NCBI GenBank assembly: GCA_028871555.1
Contig: JAGWNA010000017.1
Coordinates: 1 to 49,600 of the forward strand
Reading direction: 5' to 3'
From: Lysobacteraceae bacterium
GTDB lineage: Bacteria; Pseudomonadota; Gammaproteobacteria; Xanthomonadales; Rhodanobacteraceae
Length of the DNA: 49,600 nt
Part shown: positions 42,564-49,600 of the stretch, in pieces
Layout of the letters: each line of letters opens with the position of its first letter
How positions within the stretch are numbered: position 1 is the stretch's first letter
Program-made: the position numbers and the translations under genes
Notes under the pieces: model-generated
The model's input: only the letters and a program-made list of their open reading frames with translations
Told to the model about the DNA's origin: nothing
Database searches by the model: none

Positions 42564-42583
42564 CCGGCATCGCCGCGGCGACC

Positions 42584-42898
42584 TTACCGGTCGTCGCGCG
42601 TCCAGATCAGGCCGCCCTCTTCGCGCACCGGGAAACTCGCGATCGGCTCGTACGCCGGCGGCTTCGTCACCGCGCCGTTGCGCAGGTCGAAGCGCGCGCC
42701 GTGGCGCGGGCATTCCACCTCGAAGCCGAACACTTCGCCGCCGGCCAGGTCGCCGCCGTCGTGCGAGCAGGTGTCCTCGACCGCGTACAGCGCACCGTCG
42801 ATGTTGTACACCGCGATCGGCGTATCGCCATCCCACACCAGCTTGAATTCGCCCGGCAGCAGTTCGCTGCGCGTGGCGACCCGCACCCAGCCGTTCAT
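42584..42898 (-). CDS. Rieske-type [2Fe-2S] ferredoxin
   Basis: A 104-residue Rieske domain protein. Cluster ligands are in DTCSHDGGDL and VECPRHGARFDL, the CxH...CxxH pattern. There is no signal or membrane anchor, so it is the soluble non-haem-iron-oxygenase ferredoxin type (NirD/BphF-like). No oxygenase partner is nearby. Its ATG overlaps the GNAT gene stop by four bases, so it is coupled to that gene. Confidence 0.92.
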   Translation of the reverse strand: MNGWVRVATRSELLPGEFKLVWDGDTPIAVYNIDGALYAVEDTCSHDGGDLAGGEVFGFEVECPRHGARFDLRNGAVTKPPAYEPIASFPVREEGGLIWTRDDR

Positions 42899-43443
42899 GC
42901 CGTTTCCCCGGCCATCGGCTTGACCAGCACTTCGAAGCGCAGATCGTTGCGGCGCGGAGTGCCGAAACGCTCGTCGCCGTACGGGAACGGCTGATATTCG
43001 CCGCTGCGCCGATAACCGCGGCGCTCGTACCAGGCGATCAGTTCGCCGCGCTGTTCGATCACCGTCATGCGCATCGCGCGGCACTGCCACTGCTCGCGCG
43101 CCAGACGTTCGGCCTCGGCCAGCACCTGCTTGCCCAGCCCGCCACCCTGTTCGCCCGGCACCACCGAGAACATGCCGAAGTAGCCCGTGTCGCCCTGCTT
43201 CTCGATCTGGCAGCAGGCGATCAGCCGGCCGTTGCGCTCGGCCAGCAGCACGCGACTGGCGGGCTTGAGCATGATCTCGAGCACGCCCTCGGGGTCGATG
43301 CGCTGGCCATCGAGCAGGTCGGCTTCGGTCGTCCAGCCGGCACGGCTGGCGTCACCACGATAGGCCGACTGCACCAGCGCGACGATGGCAGGCACATCGA
43401 CGCTTTCGGCGTCGCGAAAGGTGAGCGGATCGGTGTCAGGCAT
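42895..43443 (-). CDS. GNAT family N-acetyltransferase
   Basis: A 182-residue acetyltransferase. The start MPDTDPLTFRDAESVDVPAIVALV is a typical GNAT opening; the acetyl-CoA loop is in SVVPGEQGGGLGKQVLAEAE; and AWYERRGYRRSGE near the end is the usual last-strand motif. Substrate unknown. It precedes the Rieske gene with a four-base overlap and lies 62 bases after the amidase gene, in the same direction. Confidence 0.9.
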   Translation of the reverse strand: MPDTDPLTFRDAESVDVPAIVALVQSAYRGDASRAGWTTEADLLDGQRIDPEGVLEIMLKPASRVLLAERNGRLIACCQIEKQGDTGYFGMFSVVPGEQGGGLGKQVLAEAERLAREQWQCRAMRMTVIEQRGELIAWYERRGYRRSGEYQPFPYGDERFGTPRRNDLRFEVLVKPMAGETA

Positions 43444-43505
43444 CGAACCATGCCGGGTGGGGAAACAGGCATCCATGATACAGCGGCAACCGGCGCCGGC
43501 CAGAC

Positions 43506-45305
43506 TCAGAAACCCGGCGGACGCTCGTCCGCCACGTTCATCCCGCGCTCCAGCGCCAGACCGGCACGGGCGATCGTGCCCTCCTCGAACAGGCGTCCGA
43601 TCAGGGTCACGCCGTAGGGCACGCGGCGTGGCGGCGCGAAGGTCGGCAGCGGGTGCCGCGGGTCGGGCGCCCAGTCGCTGCGCGCCTGCGACACTTCGAC
43701 GAAACCGGTACGCAGGGTCAAGGACGGTTGGCCGGTATTGTTGGAGATCACCAGCATCTCGTCGCGCAGCGACGGCACCAGCAACAGATCCACGCTCGAC
43801 ATCAGCCGCGCCATCTCGACCGCCACCTTGCGTCGCAGACGGTCGGCCTGGACGAAATCCACCGCCGACAGGAACCGCGCCTCGCGGAACAGGTTGGGCC
43901 ATGCATCGGGCACCTGCATGGTGAGCTCGTCGGCCTTGCCGCTCAAGGTGAGCTGCTCGAACGCCGCCGCGGCCTCGGCGAACAGGATCAGGTTGAGCGA
44001 ATCGTACGGCCAGTCCGGCAGGGATACCGCGGTCGGCTTCATCCCCAGCCGGCGTATCGCCGCCAGCGAGGCGCGGTCGACATCGGTGGCGGATGCATCC
44101 TTCATCCAGTCCGGGAAGTAGCCCACCCTGAGGCCGTTCACCGGGGCTGCGGCATCGTAGTCGAGACGGCTCGGCACGCTGGCAACGTCACCGCTGTCCG
44201 GGCCGCCGATCGCCTTGAGCACCAGCATGGTGTCCTCGACCGAACGCGCCATCGGGCCGAGCTTGTCCAGTGTCCAGCACAGCGTCATCGCGCCGGTGCG
44301 CGGCACGCGGCCGTAGGTCGGACGCAAGCCGGTCACACCGCAGCGCATCGACGGGCTGACGATGCTGCCGCCGGTTTCGCTGCCGATGGCAAAGCCGACC
44401 AGGCCGGCCGCGGTGGCGGCAGCGGGACCGGCGCTGGAACCGGAAGAGCCTTCCTGCGGCAGCCACGGGTTCATCGTCTGGCCACCGAACCAGATGTCGT
44501 TGAGCGCCAGCGCACCCATGCTGAGCTTGGCCAGCAACACCGCGCCGGCTTCGTTCAGGCGCCGGACCACCGCCGCGTCCGTGTCCGGCACGCGGTGGCG
44601 AAACGGCTCGGCGCCATAAGTCGTGCGGATCCCGGCGGTATCCAGCAGATCCTTGCCGCCCCAGGGAATGCCGTGCAGCGGGCCGCGATACCGACCGGCA
44701 GCGATCTCGCGATCGGCCTGGGCGGCCTGCTTCAGCGCGTGCTCCTCCAGCAGGGTGATGACGCAACGCAGCCGGGGATCGAAGCGCTTGATGCGCGCAA
44801 TGTAGATCTGCGTGAGCCTGGTCGAGCTGAGCTTGCGCGTGCGGACCCAGTGCGCGAGATGGGTCACCGGGGCGAAGGCGATGTCCTCCTCGCGCGCCGG
44901 CAGCGGACCGGCCTTGACCGCGCTGGCGACGAAGCGGTCGCGCGCCGGTCCTGCCGTGTGTCCGGGCAGGACCGGATCCCACACCGTGGCCGGGGCCAGG
45001 CTCGCCTCAAGCGCGACCGTACGCGGCCCGGTGCGCCGTTCGAGCATGCCCGCCATCGAGGTGCGCCAGCTGGCCGCTGCCATCGCGCGCTGGGTATCGG
45101 TCAATGCTGTCTGTGCCAGCTTTCCGGCTTCGGCGAAGGTGGCCGGCGTGACCGCGGGTCCGACCGCGGGCGCGGTATTGAATGCCCCCGGCGTGCCCGG
45201 CGGCGGCTTCACTTCGTCACCGTCCTTCGCCTCGATGCGGGCGGCGACGGTCAGGCCCAGCAGGCCGAGCGGAGCGTTGGCAAGAAACTGTCGGCGCGTG
45301 TTCAT
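43506..45305 (-). CDS. Amidase-signature family hydrolase with N-terminal signal
   Basis: A 599-residue amidase-signature enzyme. Catalytic triad positions are visible as Lys in GIPWGGKDLLD, cis-Ser in EGSSGSSAGP and the nucleophile Ser in GSETGGSI. The N-terminus MNTRRQFLANAPLGLLG resembles a Tat signal (RRQFL), so export in folded form is likely but not certain. About 180 residues precede the catalytic core and have no recognised domain. Substrate unknown; relatives hydrolyse simple or peptide amides. Confidence 0.88.
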   Translation of the reverse strand: MNTRRQFLANAPLGLLGLTVAARIEAKDGDEVKPPPGTPGAFNTAPAVGPAVTPATFAEAGKLAQTALTDTQRAMAAASWRTSMAGMLERRTGPRTVALEASLAPATVWDPVLPGHTAGPARDRFVASAVKAGPLPAREEDIAFAPVTHLAHWVRTRKLSSTRLTQIYIARIKRFDPRLRCVITLLEEHALKQAAQADREIAAGRYRGPLHGIPWGGKDLLDTAGIRTTYGAEPFRHRVPDTDAAVVRRLNEAGAVLLAKLSMGALALNDIWFGGQTMNPWLPQEGSSGSSAGPAAATAAGLVGFAIGSETGGSIVSPSMRCGVTGLRPTYGRVPRTGAMTLCWTLDKLGPMARSVEDTMLVLKAIGGPDSGDVASVPSRLDYDAAAPVNGLRVGYFPDWMKDASATDVDRASLAAIRRLGMKPTAVSLPDWPYDSLNLILFAEAAAAFEQLTLSGKADELTMQVPDAWPNLFREARFLSAVDFVQADRLRRKVAVEMARLMSSVDLLLVPSLRDEMLVISNNTGQPSLTLRTGFVEVSQARSDWAPDPRHPLPTFAPPRRVPYGVTLIGRLFEEGTIARAGLALERGMNVADERPPGF

Positions 45306-45432
45306 GGCATACCCCTGGCAGATCCGCGCGGCCGGGCGATGCGCCTGCGCAACGCGCGTTACGATGGTGGTGCCGGTGAGCATAACCCGGCGCGACGCCG
45401 CATCCGGCACCCCGGCAACCACCTCGACGCGA

Positions 45433-46515
45433 TCAGCCCCTGCCGCCGACTCGTGACGCTTCGCCGAACCACGGCCCGGTGCGCCGCACGATGTGCACGA
45501 TCGACAGCATCACCGGCACCTCGACCAGCACGCCCACCACCGTCGCCAGCGCGGCGCCCGAGCGCAGCCCGAACAGGCTGATCGCCGCGGCCACCGCCAG
45601 TTCGAAGAAATTGCTGGCACCGATCAATGCGGCCGGTCCCGCCACGCAATGCGGCACCTTCGCCCAGCGGCTGAGCCCGTAGGCGATGCCGGCATTGAGA
45701 TAGACCTGGATCACGATCGGCACGGCCAGCAGGGCGATCACCAGCGGCTGCGCCAGGATCGCCTCGCCCTGGAAACCGAACAGCAGCACCAGCGTGGCCA
45801 GCAGCGCCGCGCTCGACCATGGATCGATGCGTTCGAGCACGCGCTGCAGCGCCTGCTGCCCGCGCCTCAGCAGATGCCCGCGCCACAGCTGCGCGATCGC
45901 CACCGGCAGCAGGATGTACAGCACCACCGACAGCAGCAGCGTGCCCCACGGCACATGGATCGATGCCACGCCCAGCAGCAAGGCCACGATCGGTGCAAAC
46001 GCCACCACCATGACGGTGTCGTTGAGCGCGACCTGGGCCAGCGTGAAATTCGGCTCGCCGCCGCACAGCCGCGACCACACGAACACCATCGCCGTGCACG
46101 GCGCCGCGGCCAGCAGGATCAGCCCGGCGATGTAGGAGTCCTGCTGCGCCACCGGCAGCCACGCGGCGAACACGTGGCGGACGAACAGCCACCCCAGCAG
46201 CGCCATCGAAAACGGCTTGATCGCCCAGTTCACCAGCAGCGTGATGCCGATGCCGCGCACCTGCCGGCGCACGCCGGCCATCTGCGCAAAATCCACCTTC
46301 AGCAGCATCGGCACGATCATCAGCCAGACCAGCACGGCCACCGGCAGGTTGATGTGCTGCAACTGCGCGCCGGCAAACAGCGCGAACACACCCGGCAGCA
46401 GTTGCCCCAGCGAGATGCCGGTGACGATGCACAGGGCCACCCAGACACTGAGGTAGCGCGCGAAGAAACCGATCGGCGGCCGTACCGGCAGCGTCGCCGC
46501 CGGCTCAGCGCGCAT
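45433..46515 (-). CDS. acr3: Arsenite efflux permease of the ACR3 type
   Basis: Exports As(III) across the inner membrane. The 360-residue protein has about ten membrane segments, and the conserved cysteine is in AAAPCTAMVFVWSRLCGG, diagnostic of ACR3. Start chosen at MRAEPAATL, which overlaps the arsC stop by 11 bases; an earlier ATG at 46542 is in frame. It is the last gene of arsR-arsI-arsC-acr3 and has no adjacent arsA, so it should work as a secondary carrier. Confidence 0.93.
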   Translation of the reverse strand: MRAEPAATLPVRPPIGFFARYLSVWVALCIVTGISLGQLLPGVFALFAGAQLQHINLPVAVLVWLMIVPMLLKVDFAQMAGVRRQVRGIGITLLVNWAIKPFSMALLGWLFVRHVFAAWLPVAQQDSYIAGLILLAAAPCTAMVFVWSRLCGGEPNFTLAQVALNDTVMVVAFAPIVALLLGVASIHVPWGTLLLSVVLYILLPVAIAQLWRGHLLRRGQQALQRVLERIDPWSSAALLATLVLLFGFQGEAILAQPLVIALLAVPIVIQVYLNAGIAYGLSRWAKVPHCVAGPAALIGASNFFELAVAAAISLFGLRSGAALATVVGVLVEVPVMLSIVHIVRRTGPWFGEASRVGGRG

Positions 46516-47014
46516 CGGCGCTCCCCACCTGGCCGATCGCACGCAGCTCGTGCTGGGTCGCCAGGCGATCGAGCTTGTCCAGCGGCAGCGCCAGCAGCAG
46601 TTCGATGCGCTGGCGCAACATCATCCAGGCCGACTTGAAAGCGCGCCGGCGCGCCTCCCCGGAGCCGTCGACGGCAACCGGATCGGGCACGCCCCAGTGC
46701 GCAGTGACCGGATGTCCGGGCCAGATCGGGCATACCTCGCCTGCGGCGTTGTCGCAGACGGTGATCACGATGTCGATCGGCGGCGCGCCAGGCTGCGCGA
46801 ATTCGTCCCAGCTCTTGCTGCGCAGCGGCTCGGCATAGCCGATCATGCGCGCCAGCTCGGCCGCGATCGGCTGCACCGTGCCGCTGGGAAAGCTGCCCGC
46901 GCTGAACGCCTTGAAGCGCCCCGCCCCGAGCACGTTGAGGAGGGCTTCGGCCATCACGCTGCGCGCCGAATTGCCGGTGCACAGGAAAAGCACGTTGCGG
47001 ATTCTTGCAGACAT
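46505..47014 (-). CDS. arsC: Arsenate reductase, low-molecular-weight phosphatase (thioredoxin-coupled) type
   Basis: Reduces arsenate to arsenite for export. The 169-residue protein has the P-loop VLFLCTGNSARS with C12 and the redox pair C87/C94 in ITVCDNAAGEVCP, spaced seven residues as in the B. subtilis enzyme. It therefore should recycle through thioredoxin rather than glutaredoxin. The C-terminal third is longer than the minimal enzyme and carries no further motif. It starts seven bases after the arsI stop. Confidence 0.94.
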   Translation of the reverse strand: MSARIRNVLFLCTGNSARSVMAEALLNVLGAGRFKAFSAGSFPSGTVQPIAAELARMIGYAEPLRSKSWDEFAQPGAPPIDIVITVCDNAAGEVCPIWPGHPVTAHWGVPDPVAVDGSGEARRRAFKSAWMMLRQRIELLLALPLDKLDRLATQHELRAIGQVGSADAR

Positions 47015-47021
47015 GACGGCC

Positions 47022-47504
47022 TCAGCAGCAGCTGCCGGATGCTTTCGGACCGCACGCGGTGGCGCCCGCGGCGATGGCGACAGGCCCGCAACAGGCCGCA
47101 CCGGCGCCCTGCCCGTCATCGGCGGATGCGCTGGTGCAGGTGGCCGCTTCACCCAGGGTGCGGAAACTTTCCCAGCGCACGCCCTGCGGATCTTCGGCCC
47201 AGAACTTGTCCGAGCGCGCGTAGCAGCAGGTCGTCGCCTGCTCCGCCAGCGCCAGCGCATCGGCCGCCTGCAACCGCTGCCCGATCGCCGCCAGCTCGGC
47301 CTCGTCCTCGGCCTGCACGCCCAGGTGATCGACACCGGCACGGCCGCCGCGCTGCGAGATCGCGAAATTGACCCGCGGGTCGTCCAGCATCCACTTGGCG
47401 TAATCGGGCTTGACCACGCCGGGCGCGGCGCCGAACAGCATCGTGTAGAAGCGGATGCTGCTGTCGAGCCGATCGACGTTCAGATGGACATGGAAGCGTT
47501 TCAT
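47022..47504 (-). CDS. ArsI/CadI family glyoxalase-fold protein (possible organoarsenical C-As lyase)
   Basis: A 160-residue VOC-fold protein in an ars operon. The iron ligands of ArsI have counterparts H5 (MKRFHVHLN), H60 (GVDHLGV) and E112 (RWESF), and the vicinal pair C93-C94 in TTCCYARSDKFW matches the substrate-binding cysteines. ArsI cleaves methyl from trivalent methylarsenite. CadI-type homologues share these residues, so the activity is probable, not proven. The C-terminal tail has extra cysteines, including a terminal CC pair (SGSCC). It overlaps arsR by four bases. Confidence 0.88.
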   Translation of the reverse strand: MKRFHVHLNVDRLDSSIRFYTMLFGAAPGVVKPDYAKWMLDDPRVNFAISQRGGRAGVDHLGVQAEDEAELAAIGQRLQAADALALAEQATTCCYARSDKFWAEDPQGVRWESFRTLGEAATCTSASADDGQGAGAACCGPVAIAAGATACGPKASGSCC

Positions 47505-47845
47505 CGCGTTTTCCTGGGTGGTTTGCATGATCGGGTGGCAACGCAATCGGACGGCGCGCCCGATCCGGCGCAGCAGTTGTCGGTGAGAAACCCGAGCAGC
47601 GCATTCATCTGCGGATAATTCGCGCGGCACTGGATGACCCGGCCACGACGTTCGTCGCTGACCAGGCCGGCGCGACGCAGGATGTGCAGGTGGTTGGTCA
47701 ACGTGGCACCGGCCAGGCCGGTTGCCTCGGCCAGCTCGCCGACCGCCATGCCCGCATCGCCGGCCTGCACCAGCAGCCGGAACAGGTTCAGGCGATGTTC
47801 CTGGGCCAGCGCGTTGAGGCTGGCAAGCGCATCGGATGCTTTCAT
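47501..47845 (-). CDS. arsR: ArsR/SmtB-family arsenic-responsive repressor
   Basis: Dimeric winged-helix repressor that leaves DNA when it binds As(III). The 114-residue protein has the DNA-recognition helix ATGLAGATLTNHLHILRRAGL. Its cysteines are at the C-terminus (C91-C92 and C101 in DNCCAGSGAPSDC), the layout of the Acidithiobacillus-type sensor rather than the E. coli CxC in the recognition helix. The ATG lies inside its own operator. A second in-frame ATG at 47878 would add MLSYFHNSKN. First gene of the operon. Confidence 0.92.
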   Translation of the reverse strand: MKASDALASLNALAQEHRLNLFRLLVQAGDAGMAVGELAEATGLAGATLTNHLHILRRAGLVSDERRGRVIQCRANYPQMNALLGFLTDNCCAGSGAPSDCVATRSCKPPRKTR

Positions 47846-47880
47846 ATTTTTAGAATTATGGAAATATGAAAGCATGTCAA
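47836..47880 (-). promoter_or_regulatory. ars operon promoter and ArsR operator (14-bp inverted repeat)
   Basis: Arms ATGCTTTCATATTT (47836-47849) and AAATATGAAAGCAT (47862-47875) form a perfect 14-bp inverted repeat with a 12-base spacer. A consensus -35 box TTGACA (minus strand, 47875-47880) abuts the outer arm. The position 17 bases downstream reads AATTCT, a weak -10, and would start transcription at or next to the arsR ATG, so arsR may be leaderless. The AT-rich dyad overlapping the promoter is as expected for ArsR/SmtB operators. Confidence 0.72.
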
Positions 47881-48178
47881 GAGTGCGCCCCTCCTTAAGG
47901 CCCGGAACCGGACCACGGCTCGCGGGTGCACAGTCATTCGCTCCGAGCGGCCAGGAGCGCGGGCAAGCTGCGAAGTTGCGGCAGCCAACCCGTGGCGGAT
48001 CTTCAAGCGCAGCCTTTCGTGGCGTCCACGGCTCCAGGGATGTAACGTTGTCCGGCCCGTCGACAGTCCGGATCGCGACGATCCCGCAGGCTGCCGGACG
48101 GGCACCCAGGGGAATGGCGACTTTCCGACCGGCCAAACCCGCCGAACCCGATCAACGCCTGTCAGAAGGACAAACCGG

Positions 48179-48325
48179 ATGAACCGTTCGTACAAGGCAG
48201 CAGACCGACGTCGTGACCAGAGGCTGACGTTTATCGAACGCCGAAAAGGCCGGATATGGATGTACGGCGAAATCGGCATCTTCGTTTTCCTCGTGACATA
48301 CCTCACCTCGCATCTGCTGAGATAA
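48179..48325 (+). CDS. Possible small membrane protein, 48 residues
   Basis: An open frame of 48 codons starting MNRSYKAADRRRDQRL and ending YLTSHLLR. The first half is strongly basic (about ten Arg/Lys in 25 residues). The second half is one predicted membrane helix, about residues 28-46. AAGGA lies eight bases before the ATG, a good ribosome site. I do not recognise a family. It is the only coding candidate in the region between arsR and the ATPase fragment. The 298 bases on its left (47881-48178) show nothing else. Confidence 0.45.
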   Translation: MNRSYKAADRRRDQRLTFIERRKGRIWMYGEIGIFVFLVTYLTSHLLR

Positions 48326-48691
48326 CGCGGCATGCCACCCGGAGCAGGTGCGCCGGCGCCACCGTCCAAAGCTGACTGCCGCTGCCCGATTGGGTCGAAT
48401 GCAATTCGATGCAATGGGCGGTGTTGACCATGGCTGCCCTTGCGGACCCGATAACGTCCGGGCAAGCTGCGGAGGGCTGAAGTCGACCCTTTGCTGCCGG
48501 TGGCGACTGTCTGCTTCCAAGAGATCTGGTGGCTGTTCGACCCAGTGGCTGGGCGCGCCAAATGCAGCTAAGCGAACGCATGTCGCTTCGGTAACGTCTG
48601 CGCTCACAGGCCGTCAGCCTGAGTAGCGTTGGATGGTGATCGCAAGTGTGTGCTGTTATTCACTGGGGCTGTCCCATAATTTGGCAACAAC
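48326..48691. other. Gene-poor accessory stretch with an IS-end-like sequence
   Basis: About 365 bases without a convincing gene. The last part (about 48664-48690) contains GGGGCTGTCCCATAATTTGG, which resembles the terminal repeats of some insertion sequences; no transposase is next to it. It abuts the stop codon of the AAA_13-like fragment. Confidence 0.4.
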
Positions 48692-49477
48692 CTAGCCCTC
48701 ATGGAGGCCAGCGGCGTCGTTGTGTGTCATCAACAAGTAATGCCCAGTCTGCCCAGACTTTTCGAAAATCATTCGGAAGACCCGCAGATAGTTTGCCGTC
48801 GAAACATCGCTCGGGGTCACGTAGAACGGATCAAGGATGTTGTGTGAACCCGCATTCACCCAAGAAATCAGAGATTGGCAGATCAATTTGTCTTGGCCGT
48901 CAAATTTCTCACAAATCTGGTCGAGCGACTTGCCACCAATGATTTTGAAGTAGTACTCCAGAATCCGGCGCAAGGTGTTTTCCAAACCTGGGGCAGAGGG
49001 ATCGGCTTCGCGTACCTCACGCCAAAGTAACTCGTAGGATGTCTTGATCGGATTTTTGCGGTGCTCCTCGACTGTGGACCCGGTAGTACGTTTGCGTACC
49101 ACCCAGAACGATTCATCCGCACGTGCATCGCCGTTGGACCCCTGCCGAAACGTCACCTCACGATGGAAATATACGTTGTGGGTAAAGACGAACACTTGTT
49201 TGATACGCCCGGCGTTTGCGTGAGTCTCCGCGCAAACTTCCCGGATCAGGCTGCTGACGATGAACAAGATGTCGCTGTCCAAACTTGAAACCGGATCGTC
49301 GAACACGACGACGCGATCCTCGGTAACGCCGGCTTCCGCTGTACTACCACGGAGCAGGTGATAGAAATACAGGAAGACAACAAACGTCTTTTCACCCTCG
49401 CTCAGCGTTTTTCGGGCATCCTCGCCCGTTGGCCGCACCAGTTTGTAAGACCGCTCCTGATTCCCCATATGCCTCAT
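48692..49477 (-). pseudogene. AAA_13-type ATPase, C-terminal fragment lacking Walker A
   Basis: A 261-residue reading frame corresponding to the C-terminal part of AAA_13/RloC-like SMC-family ATPases, which are typically several hundred residues longer. Visible are the ABC-type signature region KTLSEGEKTFVVFLYFYHLL, Walker B VVVFDDPVSSLDSD and the switch region FVFTHNVYF. The Walker A half and coiled coil are absent: an in-frame TAA lies six bases before the first ATG. GC content is lower than in the flanking genes, suggesting transfer. It is probably a remnant; a short expressed protein cannot be excluded. Confidence 0.72.
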
Positions 49478-49479
49478 CC

Positions 49480-49600
49480 TCAGTTATGAGTTGTCAAATA
49501 AATCAGTAAGTTATGCGCATGCGCGACACGCTGGTTTGCGATGATGCGGCTACCGAAACGGCGGAGAGCAAGCATTGGCGCGCGAACTACGTAAGTCAGG
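49480..49600 (-). other. Open frame entering from the window edge, identity unknown
   Basis: On the minus strand a frame is open from the window edge for about 39 codons and stops at 49480-49482, three bases before the fragment's first ATG (49477). It ends HNLLIYLTTHN. It does not look like the missing part of the AAA_13 ATPase. It may be the 3' end of an upstream gene or chance. The plus strand is also open from ATG 49513 to the edge. Confidence 0.2.

Noticed and set aside
45493..46638. Plus-strand frame of 381 codons opposite acr3
   Set aside because: His/Gln/Arg-rich low-complexity translation with no domain; the minus-strand frame is a clear ACR3 permease.
47634..48182. Plus-strand frame of 182 codons overlapping arsR and its promoter
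   Set aside because: Covers the arsR gene and operator on the other strand; no ribosome site or motif.
48152..48607. Minus-strand frame of 151 codons in the gene-poor right region
   Set aside because: No ribosome site or motif, and it overlaps the better supported 48-residue plus-strand frame.
49513..49600. Plus-strand frame starting MRMRDTLVCDD and open to the window edge
   Set aside because: Only about 29 codons are visible, with no clear ribosome site; too short to support as a gene.

Overview
The window is high-GC chromosomal DNA from a gammaproteobacterium of the order Xanthomonadales (Lysobacterales), most likely Rhodanobacteraceae (Rhodanobacter, Dyella or a relative). The grounds are the housekeeping gene order pyrG-kdsA-eno-ftsB-ispD-ispF-truD with surE-pcm-nlpD nearby, the protein variants, and REP elements that begin with GTAG. 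The genus is inferred and was not tested by any search. No rRNA gene, CRISPR array, prophage or complete insertion sequence was seen.

Layout. Positions 1-600 (minus strand) hold five tRNA genes (Arg-ACG, Pro, Arg-TCT, His and a Lys-like 5' end cut by the window edge), with two recognisable promoters and a terminator. Positions 858-3463 hold rlmE-ftsH, divergent from yhbY and a Mth938-like gene. Positions 4327-14257 are a long, mostly minus-strand housekeeping block: pyrG, kdsA, eno, ftsB, ispD, ispF and truD, then (past an opposing Smr-domain gene) surE, pcm and nlpD. Positions 14609-19833 carry an M13 metallopeptidase lipoprotein and rapA on the plus strand. Positions 20032-24163 carry rhomboid protease, NlpC/P60, yggS and M20 peptidase genes on the minus strand. 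Positions 24369-25827 carry comEA-like, SET-domain and GNAT genes.

Positions 26061-32686 form one co-directional module: an OmpR-type response regulator and its histidine kinase, followed by an outer-membrane factor lipoprotein, an FtsX/MacB-type permease, an ABC ATPase and a HlyD-like adaptor. Together these look like a tripartite exporter with its own sensor.

Positions 32772-41479 hold the least conventional region. It contains an esterase, two small EamA/ArnE-ArnF-like membrane proteins, a DegT-family aminotransferase, an arginase-superfamily protein, a FemAB/GNAT-like transferase, a stand-alone acyl carrier protein with a ketosynthase, a class III aminotransferase and a HAD-IB phosphatase. 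I infer an envelope-associated pathway for an acylated amine or aminolipid; the product is unknown.

Positions 41760-45305 carry MipA/OmpV, Rieske ferredoxin, GNAT and amidase-signature genes. Positions 45433-47880 are an arsenic operon, arsR-arsI-arsC-acr3, with a strong inverted-repeat operator over its promoter. The right end has lower GC and looks accessory: a possible 48-residue membrane protein, a gene-poor stretch, and the C-terminal part of an AAA_13-type ATPase that lacks its Walker A region.

REP elements lie at 7641, 11679, 19859, 19955, 39141 and 41649. They share an outer frame but carry different self-complementary cores, and two of them supply the stop codon of the adjacent gene (truD and kdsA).
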